The notes: generated by a model not told the origin, from the letters alone. DNA of 64,000 bases from an uncultured Desulfobacterales bacterium (GCA_938048455.1 CALIUY010000012.1:342538-406537); one strand, 5' to 3'; numbered from the stretch's first letter, positions 33,772 through 43,957 are shown. A program made the numbers and translations.

Positions 33772-34147
33772 AGACCAGGTTCGCGACGAAGTCCTCTTGC
33801 GTCGCCGCCGCCGCGAATGCCGGCCGCCCCATGGGACTTGAAGGCATCCCGGACGGGGCGGAGGGTTGGCTGTTGCGCCGCATCCGGGTTTTGAGGATAG
33901 CCTCAAGACAGCGACATGCGGCGGAAACGGCAACAAAGAGTAGGTTGGTCTGGGGGCCGTGGAAACCGATTTTCGGCCGCCGCCTTTAAAGTGCGGTAGG
34001 GTTATCGATGCGCTGGGCGGGGGAGCAAGATGATCGGCACGTGCCGGCGCCGGACGATGGATAGAGGCTGGAAGGAGCTTGCAATTCCAACACGCTTCCA
34101 CCGCCCTCCGAGAATGGAAAATCCCCCCGTCTGTTTTTGATCTAAAA
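33772..34147. other. Intergenic region between the AhpD-like gene and ssrA
   Basis: 376 bp on the 3' side of both neighbours. No gene, repeat or T-run hairpin that I can support. A small GAGG-ATAG-CCTC palindrome occurs near 33892. Confidence 0.5.
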
Positions 34148-34502
34148 TGGTGGAGGCGGCGGGAGTCGAACCCGCGTCCGAGAACCTTCCATTCAGACCT
34201 CTACGTGCGTATACCGGATTTTGTTCTCGCCTTCGGTGCCTCCTCCGGGCAGGATGCACCGTCGGCCAGCCCGCTGCATTTCGCCTCTCCGGACGCAGGC
34301 CCTCCGGAGAGGCTATCCCGCAAGTCGGCGTCCACTACCGGGTCTGCAGGAGGAACCCGGCGGGACGGCAGCCGCTTTAGGCGGCTACGGCGTAAGCATA
34401 ATCGTCTGCGATTATGTTTAACCCCACCCTGTTTAACGAGCAGGCAGGACGCTCGGCACGCAGCCTGAACTTCAATGCCCCCGTCGAAGCCGTTTCGCCC
34501 CC
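34148..34502 (-). ncRNA. ssrA: Transfer-messenger RNA (tmRNA)
   Basis: About 355 nt. On the minus strand it begins GGGGGCGAAACGGCTTCGAC and ends with a T-arm-like GGTTCGACTCCCGCCGCCTC followed by CACCA, the two halves of the tRNA-like domain. The tag frame at 34409-34377 reads GCA GAC GAT TAT GCT TAC GCC GTA GCC GCC TAA, i.e. ADDYAYAVAA. The terminal AVAA resembles known proteolysis tags. It rescues stalled ribosomes together with SmpB, encoded 128 bp upstream on the same strand. Confidence 0.97.
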
Positions 34503-34592
34503 AAAATGAAATGCGGACGGTGCCGACGGCATGGGCCGGAGGCCCGAGCCTATCGGCGAACGGAAGGATATGACAAAGATCTACGATGATAA

Positions 34593-34619
34593 ATTAAATG
34601 ATTTTCGATGAGTTGTCAA
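34593..34619 (-). promoter_or_regulatory. Candidate sigma-70 promoter for ssrA
   Basis: On the minus strand TTGACA (34619-34614) is followed 15 bp later by TTTAAT (34598-34593); a 17-bp spacing would use TAATTT instead. Transcription would start about 80 nt before the mature tmRNA end, consistent with a processed 5' leader. It lies just after the end of smpB. Confidence 0.4.
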
Positions 34620-34630
34620 TGCGACGGGGT

Positions 34631-35089
34631 TCAGCGCGATTTTCGCGCCCGCTCCACCTCACGTTTTTCGTCGCGCTCGCGGATGGAACGACGCTTGTCG
34701 TACTCGCGCTTGCCCTTGACGAGGGCGAGCGTCACCTTGGCGCGGCCGCCCTTGAAATAGATCTTGAGCGGCACCAGCGTGTGCCCCTGCTCGTTCACCT
34801 TGCCGTAAAGTTTGTGGATTTCGCGCTTGTGAAGGAGAAGCTTCCTCGTCCGCAGGGGGTCGTGGTTGTCGTGGTGGGCGAAGGGGTAGGGGCTGATATG
34901 CACCTGATGGAGCCAGACCTCGCCGTTCTTGATCCGGGCGTAGGAATCTTTCAGATTCACCTTGCCCAGCCGAAGCGACTGGACTTCGGTGCCGGTGAGG
35001 ACGAGGCCGGCTTCGAGCTGCTCGAGGATGAGGTAATCGTGCCGTGCTTTGCGGTTTTCGGCAATGACCTTAATGGGGGGAGCATCCAT
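34631..35089 (-). CDS. smpB: SsrA-binding protein SmpB
   Basis: 152 residues, the normal SmpB length. Diagnostic stretches: [60 protein letters not shown] and the basic C-terminal tail [20 protein letters not shown]. It binds tmRNA and places it in the ribosomal A site, mimicking the codon-anticodon stem. It sits directly upstream of ssrA. Confidence 0.97.
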   Translation of the reverse strand: MDAPPIKVIAENRKARHDYLILEQLEAGLVLTGTEVQSLRLGKVNLKDSYARIKNGEVWLHQVHISPYPFAHHDNHDPLRTRKLLLHKREIHKLYGKVNEQGHTLVPLKIYFKGGRAKVTLALVKGKREYDKRRSIRERDEKREVERARKSR

Positions 35090-35132
35090 AATATTTTTTG
35101 CACCGCAGCCGGGGCGAATCCTTTGGCGCTGC

Positions 35133-36902
35133 TCAGGCCTCCGCGAACTCGTTTTCGAGAAGCTCGCCGTAGCTCTCGCGCAGCCGCTCGAAGGCCTCCC
35201 GCGCCGTGCGGCAGGCGAGCATTTGCGGTACGAGCGCCCGGGCGTCCTCGAGCCTGATCGAGCGGATCATGCGTTTCACCTCGGGGATGGCCTGGGGATT
35301 CATGCTCAGGTCATCCAGCCCCATGCCGAGCAGAAGCGGCGCATAGAGCGGCGTGCGGGCCATCTCGCCGCACATGTGGACGGGGATCCCCTTGTTCCGT
35401 CCCGCCTCCGCCGTCCGCTGGATCAAACGCAGGACCGCCGGGTCGAGCGGCTGGTAGAGATGGGCGACCTGACGGTTGCCGCGGTCGATGGCGAGGGTGT
35501 ACTGAATCAAGTCGTTGGTCCCGATGCTGAAGAAGTCGACCTCCTCGGCCAGCAGATCGGCGATCACCACCGCCGAGGGCACCTCGATCATCGCTCCGAC
35601 GGGGATATCGCCACGGTGCTTGATCCGCTCGCGGGCCAGCGAGCGCGCCGCCTCGGCGATCAGGCGTTTCGCCTCGCGGATCTCGAAATAGGTCGACACC
35701 ATCGGAAGCAAAAGCCGCACCTCGCCGTGCACCGCCGCGCGCAGGATCGCGCGGAGCTGGATGCGGAAGACCTCGGGCCGTTTCAGGCAATAGCGAATGG
35801 CACGCAGGCCGAGGGCGGGGTTGGGCTCATCCTCCGTTTCCCCTCCGCGCAGCGCCTTGTCGCCGTTGATGTCGAGCGTGCGGATGATGACCGGCCGCGG
35901 GGCCATCACCTCGATCACGTCGCGGTAACTCTCGAGCAGTTCGCGCTCCGAGGGGAAGTCGTCCCGGTTCATGTACTGAAACTCGGTGCGGTAGAGGCCG
36001 ATTCCGTCCCCGCCGTAATTGATCACGGCGACCACCTCCTCGGGGAGCTCGATGTTGCCGAGCACGCGGAAGCGGTGGCCGTCGCGGGTTACGGCTTCGC
36101 GGCCGCTCTCGCGGGCGATGCCCGCCTGGCGCTGTTCGTAGCGGACCTTGCGCTCCTCGTAGGCGGCGAGGGTTTTCTCCGAAGGGTTGACGATGACCGT
36201 GCCGCGGAGGCCGTCGACGATGACCCGGTCATCGGTGCGGATGCGGCGGCTCGCCTGCTCGAGCCCGACGACGGCGGGGATTTCCAGGGTGCGGGCCACG
36301 ATCCCCGTGTGCGAGGTCTTGCCGCCGAGATCGGTCACGATGCCCTGGATGCGCTCGAGGTTGATCTGGCTGGTCTCGGCGGGGGAAAGATCGCGGGCGA
36401 CCAGAATCACCCGGCGGTCGATCGCCGCGATGTCGTGCGCCTCGTTTCCGGTGAGCCGCTGCAGGATCAGATCCGAGACGTGCACGATGTCGGAGACGCG
36501 CTCGCGCAAGTAGCTGTCGGGCATCTCCTCGAAGGCGCTCCGGAGGCCGTTGACGACCGTCTTGAGCGCCCACTCGGCGTTCACGCGCTCGCGCTCGATC
36601 GTCTCGATCGCGCGGCCGTAGAGCATCTTGTCCTGCAGAAGGTGCACATGGGTTTCGAGGATGCGGGCCTTTTGCAGCGGCTCGGGGCTGTTTTCGATCA
36701 CGGCCAGCAGATGCGCCCGGGCGGCCTGGACGGCGGTCTTGAATCGTTTGACCTCGTTTTTGACATGTTTCTCGAGGATGCAGTATTTGGGGATGACCTC
36801 GACCCCCTCGCGATCGACGACGTAGGCCTTGCCGATGCAGATGCCGGGCGAGGCGGCGATGCCCTGAAGGACGATGTCGGTATCGAGGGTTTTTTTCGTC
36901 AT
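35133..36902 (-). CDS. ptsI: Phosphoenolpyruvate-protein phosphotransferase (enzyme I)
   Basis: 589 residues. The phosphohistidine motif is [20 protein letters not shown], the PEP-binding C-domain shows [31 protein letters not shown] and [10 protein letters not shown]. There is no N-terminal GAF domain, so it is the general-PTS form rather than PtsP. It autophosphorylates from PEP and passes phosphate to HPr, whose gene overlaps it by 4 bp upstream. No enzyme II appears in the window. Confidence 0.95.
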   Translation of the reverse strand: MTKKTLDTDIVLQGIAASPGICIGKAYVVDREGVEVIPKYCILEKHVKNEVKRFKTAVQAARAHLLAVIENSPEPLQKARILETHVHLLQDKMLYGRAIETIERERVNAEWALKTVVNGLRSAFEEMPDSYLRERVSDIVHVSDLILQRLTGNEAHDIAAIDRRVILVARDLSPAETSQINLERIQGIVTDLGGKTSHTGIVARTLEIPAVVGLEQASRRIRTDDRVIVDGLRGTVIVNPSEKTLAAYEERKVRYEQRQAGIARESGREAVTRDGHRFRVLGNIELPEEVVAVINYGGDGIGLYRTEFQYMNRDDFPSERELLESYRDVIEVMAPRPVIIRTLDINGDKALRGGETEDEPNPALGLRAIRYCLKRPEVFRIQLRAILRAAVHGEVRLLLPMVSTYFEIREAKRLIAEAARSLARERIKHRGDIPVGAMIEVPSAVVIADLLAEEVDFFSIGTNDLIQYTLAIDRGNRQVAHLYQPLDPAVLRLIQRTAEAGRNKGIPVHMCGEMARTPLYAPLLLGMGLDDLSMNPQAIPEVKRMIRSIRLEDARALVPQMLACRTAREAFERLRESYGELLENEFAEA

Positions 36903-37186
36903 GGAGGGTCTTCTTCGAAGCCGTTTTGCACCAGCCGGACGAGGGCCTCGAGCACCGGCCGGTCTGCAGGATCTTCAATGGCGATCCGCAGGGGCGAGCC
37001 CTGCGGGCAGGCGAGCGCAAGAAGCTCGAGCACGTTCGTTGCATCCGCCCGCTCGCCGTGGCGGAGGATCCAGACCGGGCCTTTTGCTTGCCGGGCGAGG
37101 CGGGCGATCCGGGCGGCCGGGCGGGCATGCAGCCCGAGCTTGTTCACCAGGACGACGTTCTGCTGCAAAGGATGGATGAAATCCAC
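36899..37186 (-). CDS. ptsH: HPr family phosphocarrier
   Basis: 95 residues. The active-site His20 lies in NKLGLHARPAARIARL. The segment around the regulatory Ser46 of Firmicutes HPr reads ADATNVLELLALACPQGS, with Asn in place of Ser, so HPr-kinase regulation is not expected. It is the first gene of a ptsHI pair. Without enzymes II nearby it may serve a regulatory PTS or distant permeases. Confidence 0.9.
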   Translation of the reverse strand: MDFIHPLQQNVVLVNKLGLHARPAARIARLARQAKGPVWILRHGERADATNVLELLALACPQGSPLRIAIEDPADRPVLEALVRLVQNGFEEDPP

Positions 37187-37349
37187 TCCAGCTCTCGTTC
37201 GGCGCCCGGGCCGGGAGGGGGCATCCGGGCTCCCTCTTTAGCCCACTTGCCCGTGATTGACAAGAATCCCCTGCGCGGGTAAGGCCGAGGTCATCTCCTC
37301 TCCGTACCCACCCGCAGCGAAAGCCCTCTCGGAAAGGGGGGATACGGCC

Positions 37350-38927
37350 GTGGCGGCCAGAGCGTCCCGAGATCCCCGCGGCCGACGGCCGCAACCGGAG
37401 CGCGGTCCGGCGGGCGAGCGGCCGCCCGGGCCTCTCGAGGCGGTGCGGCGTGAAAACGAGCAGCTGCTCGCCTTGTATGAGACCGCCCTCGGCCTCATCC
37501 ACCGCATCGACCAGAAAGAGCTCCTCGAGGCCGTCCTCCAGCGGGCCGCCACGTTAGCCGGCACCGTCCACGGCTTCATCTACCTGCGCGACGGCTCCGA
37601 GCTGGTGATGCGGGTGGGGATGGGCTTCTTCAAGTCCCAGATCGGACTCCGTGTCGCTCCGGGCGAGGGCTTGGGGGGCCGGGTCTGGCAGAGCCGGGCC
37701 CCGCTGGTGGTGGCCGACTACCGCAGTTGGGAAGGCCGGCTGCCCGCGAAGGTCTTCGACGAGCTGCGCTCGACCGTGGGCCTGCCCCTCCGGTATGGCG
37801 ACGGCGTGGAAGGGGTGATCGGGCTGGCGCGCGTCGAGGCGGGGCGGGGCTTTTCGCCCGAAGAGGTGAGCCTCCTCGAGCGCTTCTCCGGGCTGGCGAC
37901 CGTCGCCCTCGACAAGGCCCGCCTGATCGCCGAGGCCCGCAACGAGCTCGCCGAGCGCCGCCGTACGGAGGAGATTTTGCGGCGAAGCGAGGAACGCTAC
38001 CGCCAGCTTCTCGAATCGCTCCCCGACCCGGTCGTCGTCTACACCCTGAAAGGAGAAGCGCTCTATGTCAACCCGGCGTTCGAGCAGACCTTCGGCTACC
38101 GGCGCGAGGAGTTGCTCGGCCGAAGCATCGAATTCGTGCCCGAGGAGAACTGGCCCGAGACGCGGGCGGCGATCGAGGCGCTCTTGAGCGGCAAGAAGGT
38201 CCTGCTCGAAACGCGGCGCCGCACGCGGCAAGGCCGCCTGCTCGATGTGCAGCTCAGCTCGACCCTCTATTTCGACGAGCAGGGCCGGCCCGCCGGGAAC
38301 ATCGTCATCCTGCGCGACATCAGCGGCCGCAAGGAGGCCGAGCGCCGGCTCGCCGAATACCGCGACGCCCTCGAGGAGCGGGTCGCCGCCCGCACGCGGG
38401 AGCTCGCTTCGGCCAACGAGGCGCTCGCCCGTGAGGTCGAGGACCGCCGCCGCGCCGAAGCGAAGCTGCGCCGCCGGGAAAAGCAGCTTAAGGCGCAGTC
38501 GCTTCACCTGCAGGAGGTCAACACGGCGCTGCGCGTGCTGCTCCAACAGCGCGAGCAGGACCGGCGCGAGCTCGGCGAAGGGGTGCTCGCCAACGTGCGC
38601 GAGTTGATCCATCCCTACCTCGAGCGCCTGAGGCAGGCGCGGCTGGCGCCGTTTCAGAAGGCCCTGGTCGACATCCTGGAATCCAACCTGGAGAGCATCG
38701 TCTCGCCCTTCGTCAGCCGGCTCTCCGGCCTGCACCGGGGGTTGACCCCGACCGAGATCCGGGTCGCGAACCTGGTCCGGGAGGGGAAAACGAACAAGGA
38801 AATCGCGGCGTTGCTTTCGATCTCGAGCAATACCGTCCTCTTTCACCGCCATAACCTCAGAACCAAGCTCGGGCTGCGCAATACCAAGCGCAACCTGCGG
38901 ACCTATCTCGAGGGAATCACAAATTAG
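37350..38927 (+). CDS. GAF-PAS-LuxR-type transcriptional regulator
   Basis: 525 residues from a GTG after GGAAAGGGGGG; the frame is open further upstream but without a better start. Order: GAF domain (about 38-195, VRVAPGEGLGGRVWQ-like core), PAS domain (about 212-325, LPDPVVVYTLKGEALYVNPA), a long coiled-coil (about 330-410), and a LuxR-type HTH at the C-terminus (LTPTEIRVANLVREGKTNKE, then IAALLSISSNTVLFHRHNLR). There is no histidine-kinase or receiver domain, so ligand sensing is directly coupled to DNA binding. It may control the downstream liv/acyl-CoA synthetase operon. Confidence 0.85.
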   Translation: MAARASRDPRGRRPQPERGPAGERPPGPLEAVRRENEQLLALYETALGLIHRIDQKELLEAVLQRAATLAGTVHGFIYLRDGSELVMRVGMGFFKSQIGLRVAPGEGLGGRVWQSRAPLVVADYRSWEGRLPAKVFDELRSTVGLPLRYGDGVEGVIGLARVEAGRGFSPEEVSLLERFSGLATVALDKARLIAEARNELAERRRTEEILRRSEERYRQLLESLPDPVVVYTLKGEALYVNPAFEQTFGYRREELLGRSIEFVPEENWPETRAAIEALLSGKKVLLETRRRTRQGRLLDVQLSSTLYFDEQGRPAGNIVILRDISGRKEAERRLAEYRDALEERVAARTRELASANEALAREVEDRRRAEAKLRRREKQLKAQSLHLQEVNTALRVLLQQREQDRRELGEGVLANVRELIHPYLERLRQARLAPFQKALVDILESNLESIVSPFVSRLSGLHRGLTPTEIRVANLVREGKTNKEIAALLSISSNTVLFHRHNLRTKLGLRNTKRNLRTYLEGITN

Positions 38928-38963
38928 CGGGTATTCCCCGCTGATTTCCCCCTTTTTAGCCCG

Positions 38964-38976
38964 CAATTAAAAATTG
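38964..38976. promoter_or_regulatory. AT-rich palindrome in the liv operon leader
   Basis: CAATTAAAAATTG is a 5-bp inverted repeat around AAA, about 90 bp upstream of the livG start and just ahead of TTGACC. It could be part of a promoter or a regulator site. Nothing else is seen in the 139-bp gap. Confidence 0.25.
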
Positions 38977-39066
38977 TTGACCCGGCCGGAGTCATTCGAT
39001 AGAAGGAGTTCCACCAAATGAATCCATTTCAAAAATTCTAGCTTCCAGGGAAGGGAGAGGCGACCC

Positions 39067-39888
39067 GTGGGCGAGGCGGCCGCAGGGGATGCGGGAGACG
39101 TCCTGCTCGAGGCGAGGGACGTCCATATGTATTTCGGCAAGGTGGCGGCGCTGGCCGGGGTGAGCCTGGAGGTGCGCCGGGGCGAGATCCACTCCGTGAT
39201 CGGCCCGAACGGGGCGGGAAAGACCGTGCTCATGAACTGCATCAACGGTCTCTACCGGCCGCAGAAGGGGGACATCTTTTTCAAAGGAATGCGCATCAAC
39301 GAACTCAAGCCCTACCAGCGTGCGGCTCTGGGCATCTCGCGGACCTTTCAGAAGGTGGAAGTCTTCGGCGGCATGACCGTGCTCGACAACATCCGCCTCG
39401 GCCGACACATCCATCTCCAAAGCGGCATTCTGAGCGGCGCGCTTTACGTGGGGAAGACCGCGCGCGAAGAGATCGAAAACCGCCAGTTCATCGAGGAGGA
39501 GATCATCGATCTGCTCGAAATCGAGCACATCCGCCACAAGCCGGTCGGCATGTTGCCCTACGGGCTGCAGAAACGCGTGGAGCTCGGCCGGGCGCTCGCC
39601 CTCAAGCCGGAACTGCTGATCCTCGACGAACCGCTCGCCGGCTTGAACCTCGAGGAAACCGAGGACATGGCGCGCTTCATCCTCGACGTGAACGAGGACC
39701 CGCGTTGGAACATCACCTGTCTTCTCGTTGAGCACGACATGGGGGTGGTGATGGACCTTTCGCACCGCGTCCTCGTGCTCAATTTCGGCATTCCGATCAT
39801 GGACGGAACGCCGTCGGAGGTGCAACGGAATCCGGACGTGGTGCGGGCCTACCTGGGGGAAGAGGACCTCTATGCCACACGACGATAG
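39067..39888 (+). CDS. livG: Branched-chain-type ABC importer ATPase LivG
   Basis: 273 residues from a GTG start after GGGAGAGG. Walker A is GPNGAGKT, the LivG-specific loop reads GISRTFQKVEVFGGMTVLDN, and Walker B is LLILDEPLAGLN. The LSGGQ region is changed to LPYGLQKRVELGRAL, as usual for LivG. It is the first gene of a liv-type operon and overlaps the acyl-CoA synthetase gene by 17 bp. Confidence 0.92.
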   Translation: MGEAAAGDAGDVLLEARDVHMYFGKVAALAGVSLEVRRGEIHSVIGPNGAGKTVLMNCINGLYRPQKGDIFFKGMRINELKPYQRAALGISRTFQKVEVFGGMTVLDNIRLGRHIHLQSGILSGALYVGKTAREEIENRQFIEEEIIDLLEIEHIRHKPVGMLPYGLQKRVELGRALALKPELLILDEPLAGLNLEETEDMARFILDVNEDPRWNITCLLVEHDMGVVMDLSHRVLVLNFGIPIMDGTPSEVQRNPDVVRAYLGEEDLYATRR

Positions 39889-41827
39889 ACATTCGGTCGT
39901 CTCCGCCGAAGAGCCCTCGGCGGAGATCCCGCATGAGCTCACGATCCCTAAGCTCTTCCTGGAAAAGGCGCGGCGCTACGGGGCGGGGCGGGTCGCCATG
40001 CGCGAGAAAGAGTTCGGCATCTGGCGGCCGATCACCTGGCAGGAGTACCTCGACCGGGTGCGCGCGATGGCCCTCGGCCTCGTCCGGCTCGGCCTCCAGG
40101 AGGGCGACAAGGTCGCGATGATCGGCGACAACCGCCCCGAAGGCCTGATGGCCGAAATGGCCACGCTCTGCGCCCGCGGGGTGGCGGTGTGGCTCTTCCA
40201 GGACTGCCTGATGGAGGAGGTGCGCTACATCGTCGACCACTCCGACGCCAAGTTCCTCGTGGGCGAGGGCCAGGAGGAGGTCGACAAGGCGCTGGCGATC
40301 CTCAAGGACTGCCCCAAGCTGAAGAAGATCCTCTACGACGACCCCAAGGGGCTGCGGCACTACAAGCAGGAGGTCCTCATTTCGCTGCGCGAGGTCGAGC
40401 GTCTCGGAAGGGAACTCGACCGGGAGAAACCTCAGCTCTTCGAGGAGCTGATCGCCAAGGGGCACGGCGAGGAAATCGCCCTGCTCTTCTATACGTCGGG
40501 CACGACCGCGCTGCCCAAGGGGGCCTTGCTCTCCCACCACAACATGCTCTCCATGGGGCGGCACCTGATGCAGATCGACCCCTGCGAGGAGACCGACGAC
40601 TACGTCTCCTACCTGCCCTTCGCCTGGATCGGCGAGCAGATGATGTCGATCTCCTGCGGCCTCCAGGTGGGCTACACCCTCAACTTCCCCGAAGAGCCGG
40701 AGACCGCTCAGGAGAACATCCGCGAGATCGGCCCCCACGTCATGTTCGCCCCTCCGCGGATGTACGAGCAGATGACCCGCACGGTGCAGGTGAAGCATCT
40801 CGACTCGACCTGGCTCAAGCGCCAGGCGTTCCGCTTCGCCACCTGGGTCGGCTACCGCTACGCGGACCTCAAGTTTTCGAAGCGGCCGATTCCCCTGCAC
40901 TGGCGGCTGCTGAACGGCTTCGCCTCCCTCACCGTGCAGAAGAAGCTGAAGGATCATCTCGGCATGAGCCGTGTGCGCAACGCCTACACGGGCGGGGCGG
41001 CCATGGGGCCCGACCACTTCCGCTTCTTCCACTCCCTGGGGGTCAACCTGAAGCAGATCTACGGCCAGACCGAGGTGGCGGGTATCTCCGTCGTCCACCG
41101 CACCGGGGACATCAAGTTCGACACCGTCGGCCGCCCCATCCCCGGCACCGAGGTGCGTATCGCCGAGGACGGCGAGATCCTCACCCGCAGCCCCTCGGTC
41201 TTCAAGGGCTATTACAAGAACCCCGAGGCCACGGCGAAGACCCTGAAGGACGGCTGGCTGCACTCCGGGGACAAGGGCTTCATCGACGACGACGGCCATC
41301 TCGTCGTCTTCGACCGCACCAAGGACGTCTTCACGCTCAAGGACGGCCGCCCCTTCGCCCCTCAGTACCTGGAGACCCGTTTGAAGTTCAGCCCGTACAT
41401 CAAGGACGCCTGGGTGGTCGGCGACCGCCGGGACTACCTCGCCGCGGTCATGTGCATCGACTATTCCGTGGTCGGCAAATGGGCGGACGAGAAAAAGCTC
41501 AACTACACGAGCTACCAGGAACTCTCGCAGATGCCCGAGGTCTACGACCTCGTGGAGAAACAGATCCGGCAGGCGAACCGCGACCTGCCGGAAGCGGCGA
41601 AGATCCGTCGGTTCACGAATCTCTACAAGGAATTCGACCCCGACGACGAGGAGCTCACACGCACACGCAAGCTGCGCCGGGCCTTCGTCGAGAAGCGCTA
41701 CAAGATGATCGTGGACGCGCTGTACTCCGAGGTCGACAAGGTCCACATCGACACGACGATCAAGTACGAGGACGGCCGACAGGCGCACATCGTGACCGAT
41801 CTGAAGATCATAGACATCCGCGACTGA
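39872..41827 (+). CDS. Long-chain-type acyl-CoA synthetase (AMP-forming)
   Basis: 651 residues. The AMP-binding P-loop is intact (LLFYTSGTTALPKGALLSHH), as are YGQTEVAGIS, the adenylate motif LHSGDKGFIDDDGHLVVFDR and DVFTLKDGRPFAPQYLE. Size and motifs place it in the long-chain ACSL/FAA1-like group: acid + ATP + CoA to acyl-CoA. It sits between livG and livH with a 17-bp overlap, so activation of an imported carboxylic acid is likely coupled to uptake. Confidence 0.88.
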   Translation: MPHDDRHSVVSAEEPSAEIPHELTIPKLFLEKARRYGAGRVAMREKEFGIWRPITWQEYLDRVRAMALGLVRLGLQEGDKVAMIGDNRPEGLMAEMATLCARGVAVWLFQDCLMEEVRYIVDHSDAKFLVGEGQEEVDKALAILKDCPKLKKILYDDPKGLRHYKQEVLISLREVERLGRELDREKPQLFEELIAKGHGEEIALLFYTSGTTALPKGALLSHHNMLSMGRHLMQIDPCEETDDYVSYLPFAWIGEQMMSISCGLQVGYTLNFPEEPETAQENIREIGPHVMFAPPRMYEQMTRTVQVKHLDSTWLKRQAFRFATWVGYRYADLKFSKRPIPLHWRLLNGFASLTVQKKLKDHLGMSRVRNAYTGGAAMGPDHFRFFHSLGVNLKQIYGQTEVAGISVVHRTGDIKFDTVGRPIPGTEVRIAEDGEILTRSPSVFKGYYKNPEATAKTLKDGWLHSGDKGFIDDDGHLVVFDRTKDVFTLKDGRPFAPQYLETRLKFSPYIKDAWVVGDRRDYLAAVMCIDYSVVGKWADEKKLNYTSYQELSQMPEVYDLVEKQIRQANRDLPEAAKIRRFTNLYKEFDPDDEELTRTRKLRRAFVEKRYKMIVDALYSEVDKVHIDTTIKYEDGRQAHIVTDLKIIDIRD

Positions 41828-41852
41828 GCGGCCGCGGCGAGGAGCCCAAGCG

Positions 41853-42737
41853 ATGGATCTCTTCCTGATGACGCTGACGACCGGAATCATGGTGGGCGGC
41901 ATTTACGCCCTCGTGGCGCTCGGCTGGGTGCTGATCTACAAGTGCTCGGGGGTCCTCAACCTCGCCATGGGCGAGATGACCCTGATCGGCGCCTACGTGT
42001 CGCTCAGCTTCTACAGCATGGGCGTGCCCTTTCTGCTCTCGATGCTTTTCATGCTGATCATCGGCTTCATCCTGGGGATCCTGACCGAGCGCATCTTTCT
42101 CGACCGGCTGATCGGCGAGCCCGTGCTCACCGTGATCATGGTGACGGTCGGGCTGTCCTTTTTCTTCAAAGGCACGCTCGAATTCATCTGGGGAACCGAC
42201 ACGCGCTCCTTCACGCCCCCGGTCTTCTCGATCGAGCCGATCCGCATCGGTCCCCTCGTGATCGGCCAGGTCTACCTTTGGAGTTTCGTCGCCGCGATCG
42301 TGCTGTTGGTCATTTTCGTCAGCTTTTTCAAGTACACGCGCTGGGGGCTCGCCATGCAGGCGACGGCCGACGACGAGATGGCCGCTCTTTCGCTCGGGGT
42401 GAGCGCGCGCTTCGTCTACGCCGCCGCCTGGGCGATCGCCTTCATGGCCGCGGGGGTCGGGGGTACGCTTCTCGGCAACATCAACGGTTTGAACATCTCG
42501 GTCGGCTACCTGGGGCTGCTCGTGCTGCCGGTGGTCGTGCTGGGCGGCCTGAACTCGGTGCCGGGGGCCATCTTGGGGGGCGTCATCATCGGGGTGCTCC
42601 AGAATTTCTGCGGAGCCTACCTGGACCGGTATTTCCCGGGGGGGGTCAAGGAGATCGCCCCCTTCGCCTTCATGGCGGTCTTCCTGCTCTGGAAGCCATA
42701 CGGGATCTGGGGTTGGGAGCGGATCGAACGGGTGTAG
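41853..42737 (+). CDS. livH: Branched-chain-type ABC importer permease LivH
   Basis: 294 residues with about eight membrane helices. Family markers: GGIYALVALGWVLIYKCSGV, LNLAMGEMTLIGAYV and VVLGGLNSVPGAILGGVIIG. It pairs with LivM to form the membrane channel of the importer. The 119 bp to livM contain no further gene. Confidence 0.92.
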   Translation: MDLFLMTLTTGIMVGGIYALVALGWVLIYKCSGVLNLAMGEMTLIGAYVSLSFYSMGVPFLLSMLFMLIIGFILGILTERIFLDRLIGEPVLTVIMVTVGLSFFFKGTLEFIWGTDTRSFTPPVFSIEPIRIGPLVIGQVYLWSFVAAIVLLVIFVSFFKYTRWGLAMQATADDEMAALSLGVSARFVYAAAWAIAFMAAGVGGTLLGNINGLNISVGYLGLLVLPVVVLGGLNSVPGAILGGVIIGVLQNFCGAYLDRYFPGGVKEIAPFAFMAVFLLWKPYGIWGWERIERV

Positions 42738-42856
42738 GGCGCATGTGATCCGGCAGGCGAGGCCGCGGACGGCGGGCTCTTTTTCGGGTTCCGCACCGAC
42801 CGCGGCGGAAGCCGCAACGCCGTAGTCATTCACCCACCAACGGAGCGCAGGCATTC

Positions 42857-43957
42857 ATGTCCACCACCTTTCTTCCCTGCGGCGAATATCACGAGAGCTA
42901 TCGCGAGGACCACGCCTGGTGGCAGACGAGGTTCATCAAGGCCAAGATGATGCTCCTGGTGCTGATCCTGTTCGTCGGGATCCCGCTTGCCGCGGACTCC
43001 TACTGGCTGAGCGTGTGCAACCAGATCGGGTATACCGCGCTCGGCGCCTTAGGCGTCCAGCTGCTGATCGGCTTCTGTGGCCAGATCACCCTCGGGCACG
43101 CGGCTTTCCTCGCGGTCGGGGCTTACACCTCGACCCTGCTCATTCTCGAGTTCCCCTGGCCGACGGTCCTGATGGATCTCGGGCTCGCCTACCCGATCAG
43201 CATCTTCATCGCCGCGATCGCGGCCGGCATCTGGTCCGTGCTCTTCGGCCTGCCCTCGGCCAAGGTGAAAGGCTTCTACCTCATTCTAACCACCATGGCC
43301 GCGCAGTTCATCACCGTCGATTTCGTGATCACCCAATACATCAGCCAGATCGGAGGCCGCGGCCAGGCCTTTTCGCTGCCCCCGGGGACGATCCGGATCG
43401 GGCCCTGGGTGATCGACAGCGACCTCAAGGTCTATTTCATGATGATCGTGCTGGTGATCCTCTTCACGGCCCTCGTCGCCAACCTCCTGCGCACGCGCGT
43501 GGGCCGCGCCTGGGTGGCGATCCGCGACAACGACATCTCCGCCGAGGTCATGGGGATCAACATCGTACGCTACAAGCTGCTCGCCTTCTTCGTCGCCGGC
43601 TTCATCGGCGGGGTGGCGGGCGCCTTCTGGATCAGCAATTTGGCCGCGATCAGCCCCGAGCACTTCCCCTGGTTTTGGTCGCTGTGGCTCGTCGGGGTGA
43701 TCCTGATCGGCGGGGTGGGCTCGCTCCACGGGGTGATCTTCGGCTCGATCTTCATGGTCGTGGTCATGGAACTGTTGCAGATGGCCGTGTTGCCGCTCGC
43801 GACGAGCTATCCCAAACTCCTCATGGACTTCCTCTTCATCAAGGAGGCCGCCTTCGGGCTGGCGATCTGCGCCTTCATGATTTTCGAACCGAACGGGCTC
43901 GCCTACCGCTGGTGGCAGGCGAAGAACTATTTCAATCTCTGGCCCTTCTCGTACTGA
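42857..43957 (+). CDS. livM: Branched-chain-type ABC importer permease LivM
   Basis: 366 residues. After a hydrophilic N-terminus of about 30 residues come LivM-type helices and the typical ALGVQLLIGFCGQITLGHAA, GRAWVAIRDNDISAEVMGIN and GGVGSLHGVIFGSIFM. It is the second membrane subunit of the Liv-type importer. Confidence 0.92.
   Translation: MSTTFLPCGEYHESYREDHAWWQTRFIKAKMMLLVLILFVGIPLAADSYWLSVCNQIGYTALGALGVQLLIGFCGQITLGHAAFLAVGAYTSTLLILEFPWPTVLMDLGLAYPISIFIAAIAAGIWSVLFGLPSAKVKGFYLILTTMAAQFITVDFVITQYISQIGGRGQAFSLPPGTIRIGPWVIDSDLKVYFMMIVLVILFTALVANLLRTRVGRAWVAIRDNDISAEVMGINIVRYKLLAFFVAGFIGGVAGAFWISNLAAISPEHFPWFWSLWLVGVILIGGVGSLHGVIFGSIFMVVVMELLQMAVLPLATSYPKLLMDFLFIKEAAFGLAICAFMIFEPNGLAYRWWQAKNYFNLWPFSY

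Noticed and set aside
34147-34468. Plus-strand open frames within the ssrA region
   Set aside because: The sequence is explained by tmRNA on the minus strand (both tRNA-like ends and the tag frame).
39117-39130. GGGACGTCCATATG, resembling the mobile repeat core
   Set aside because: It lies inside livG and encodes ARDVHMYFG in frame; the AT-rich tail of the repeat family is absent.
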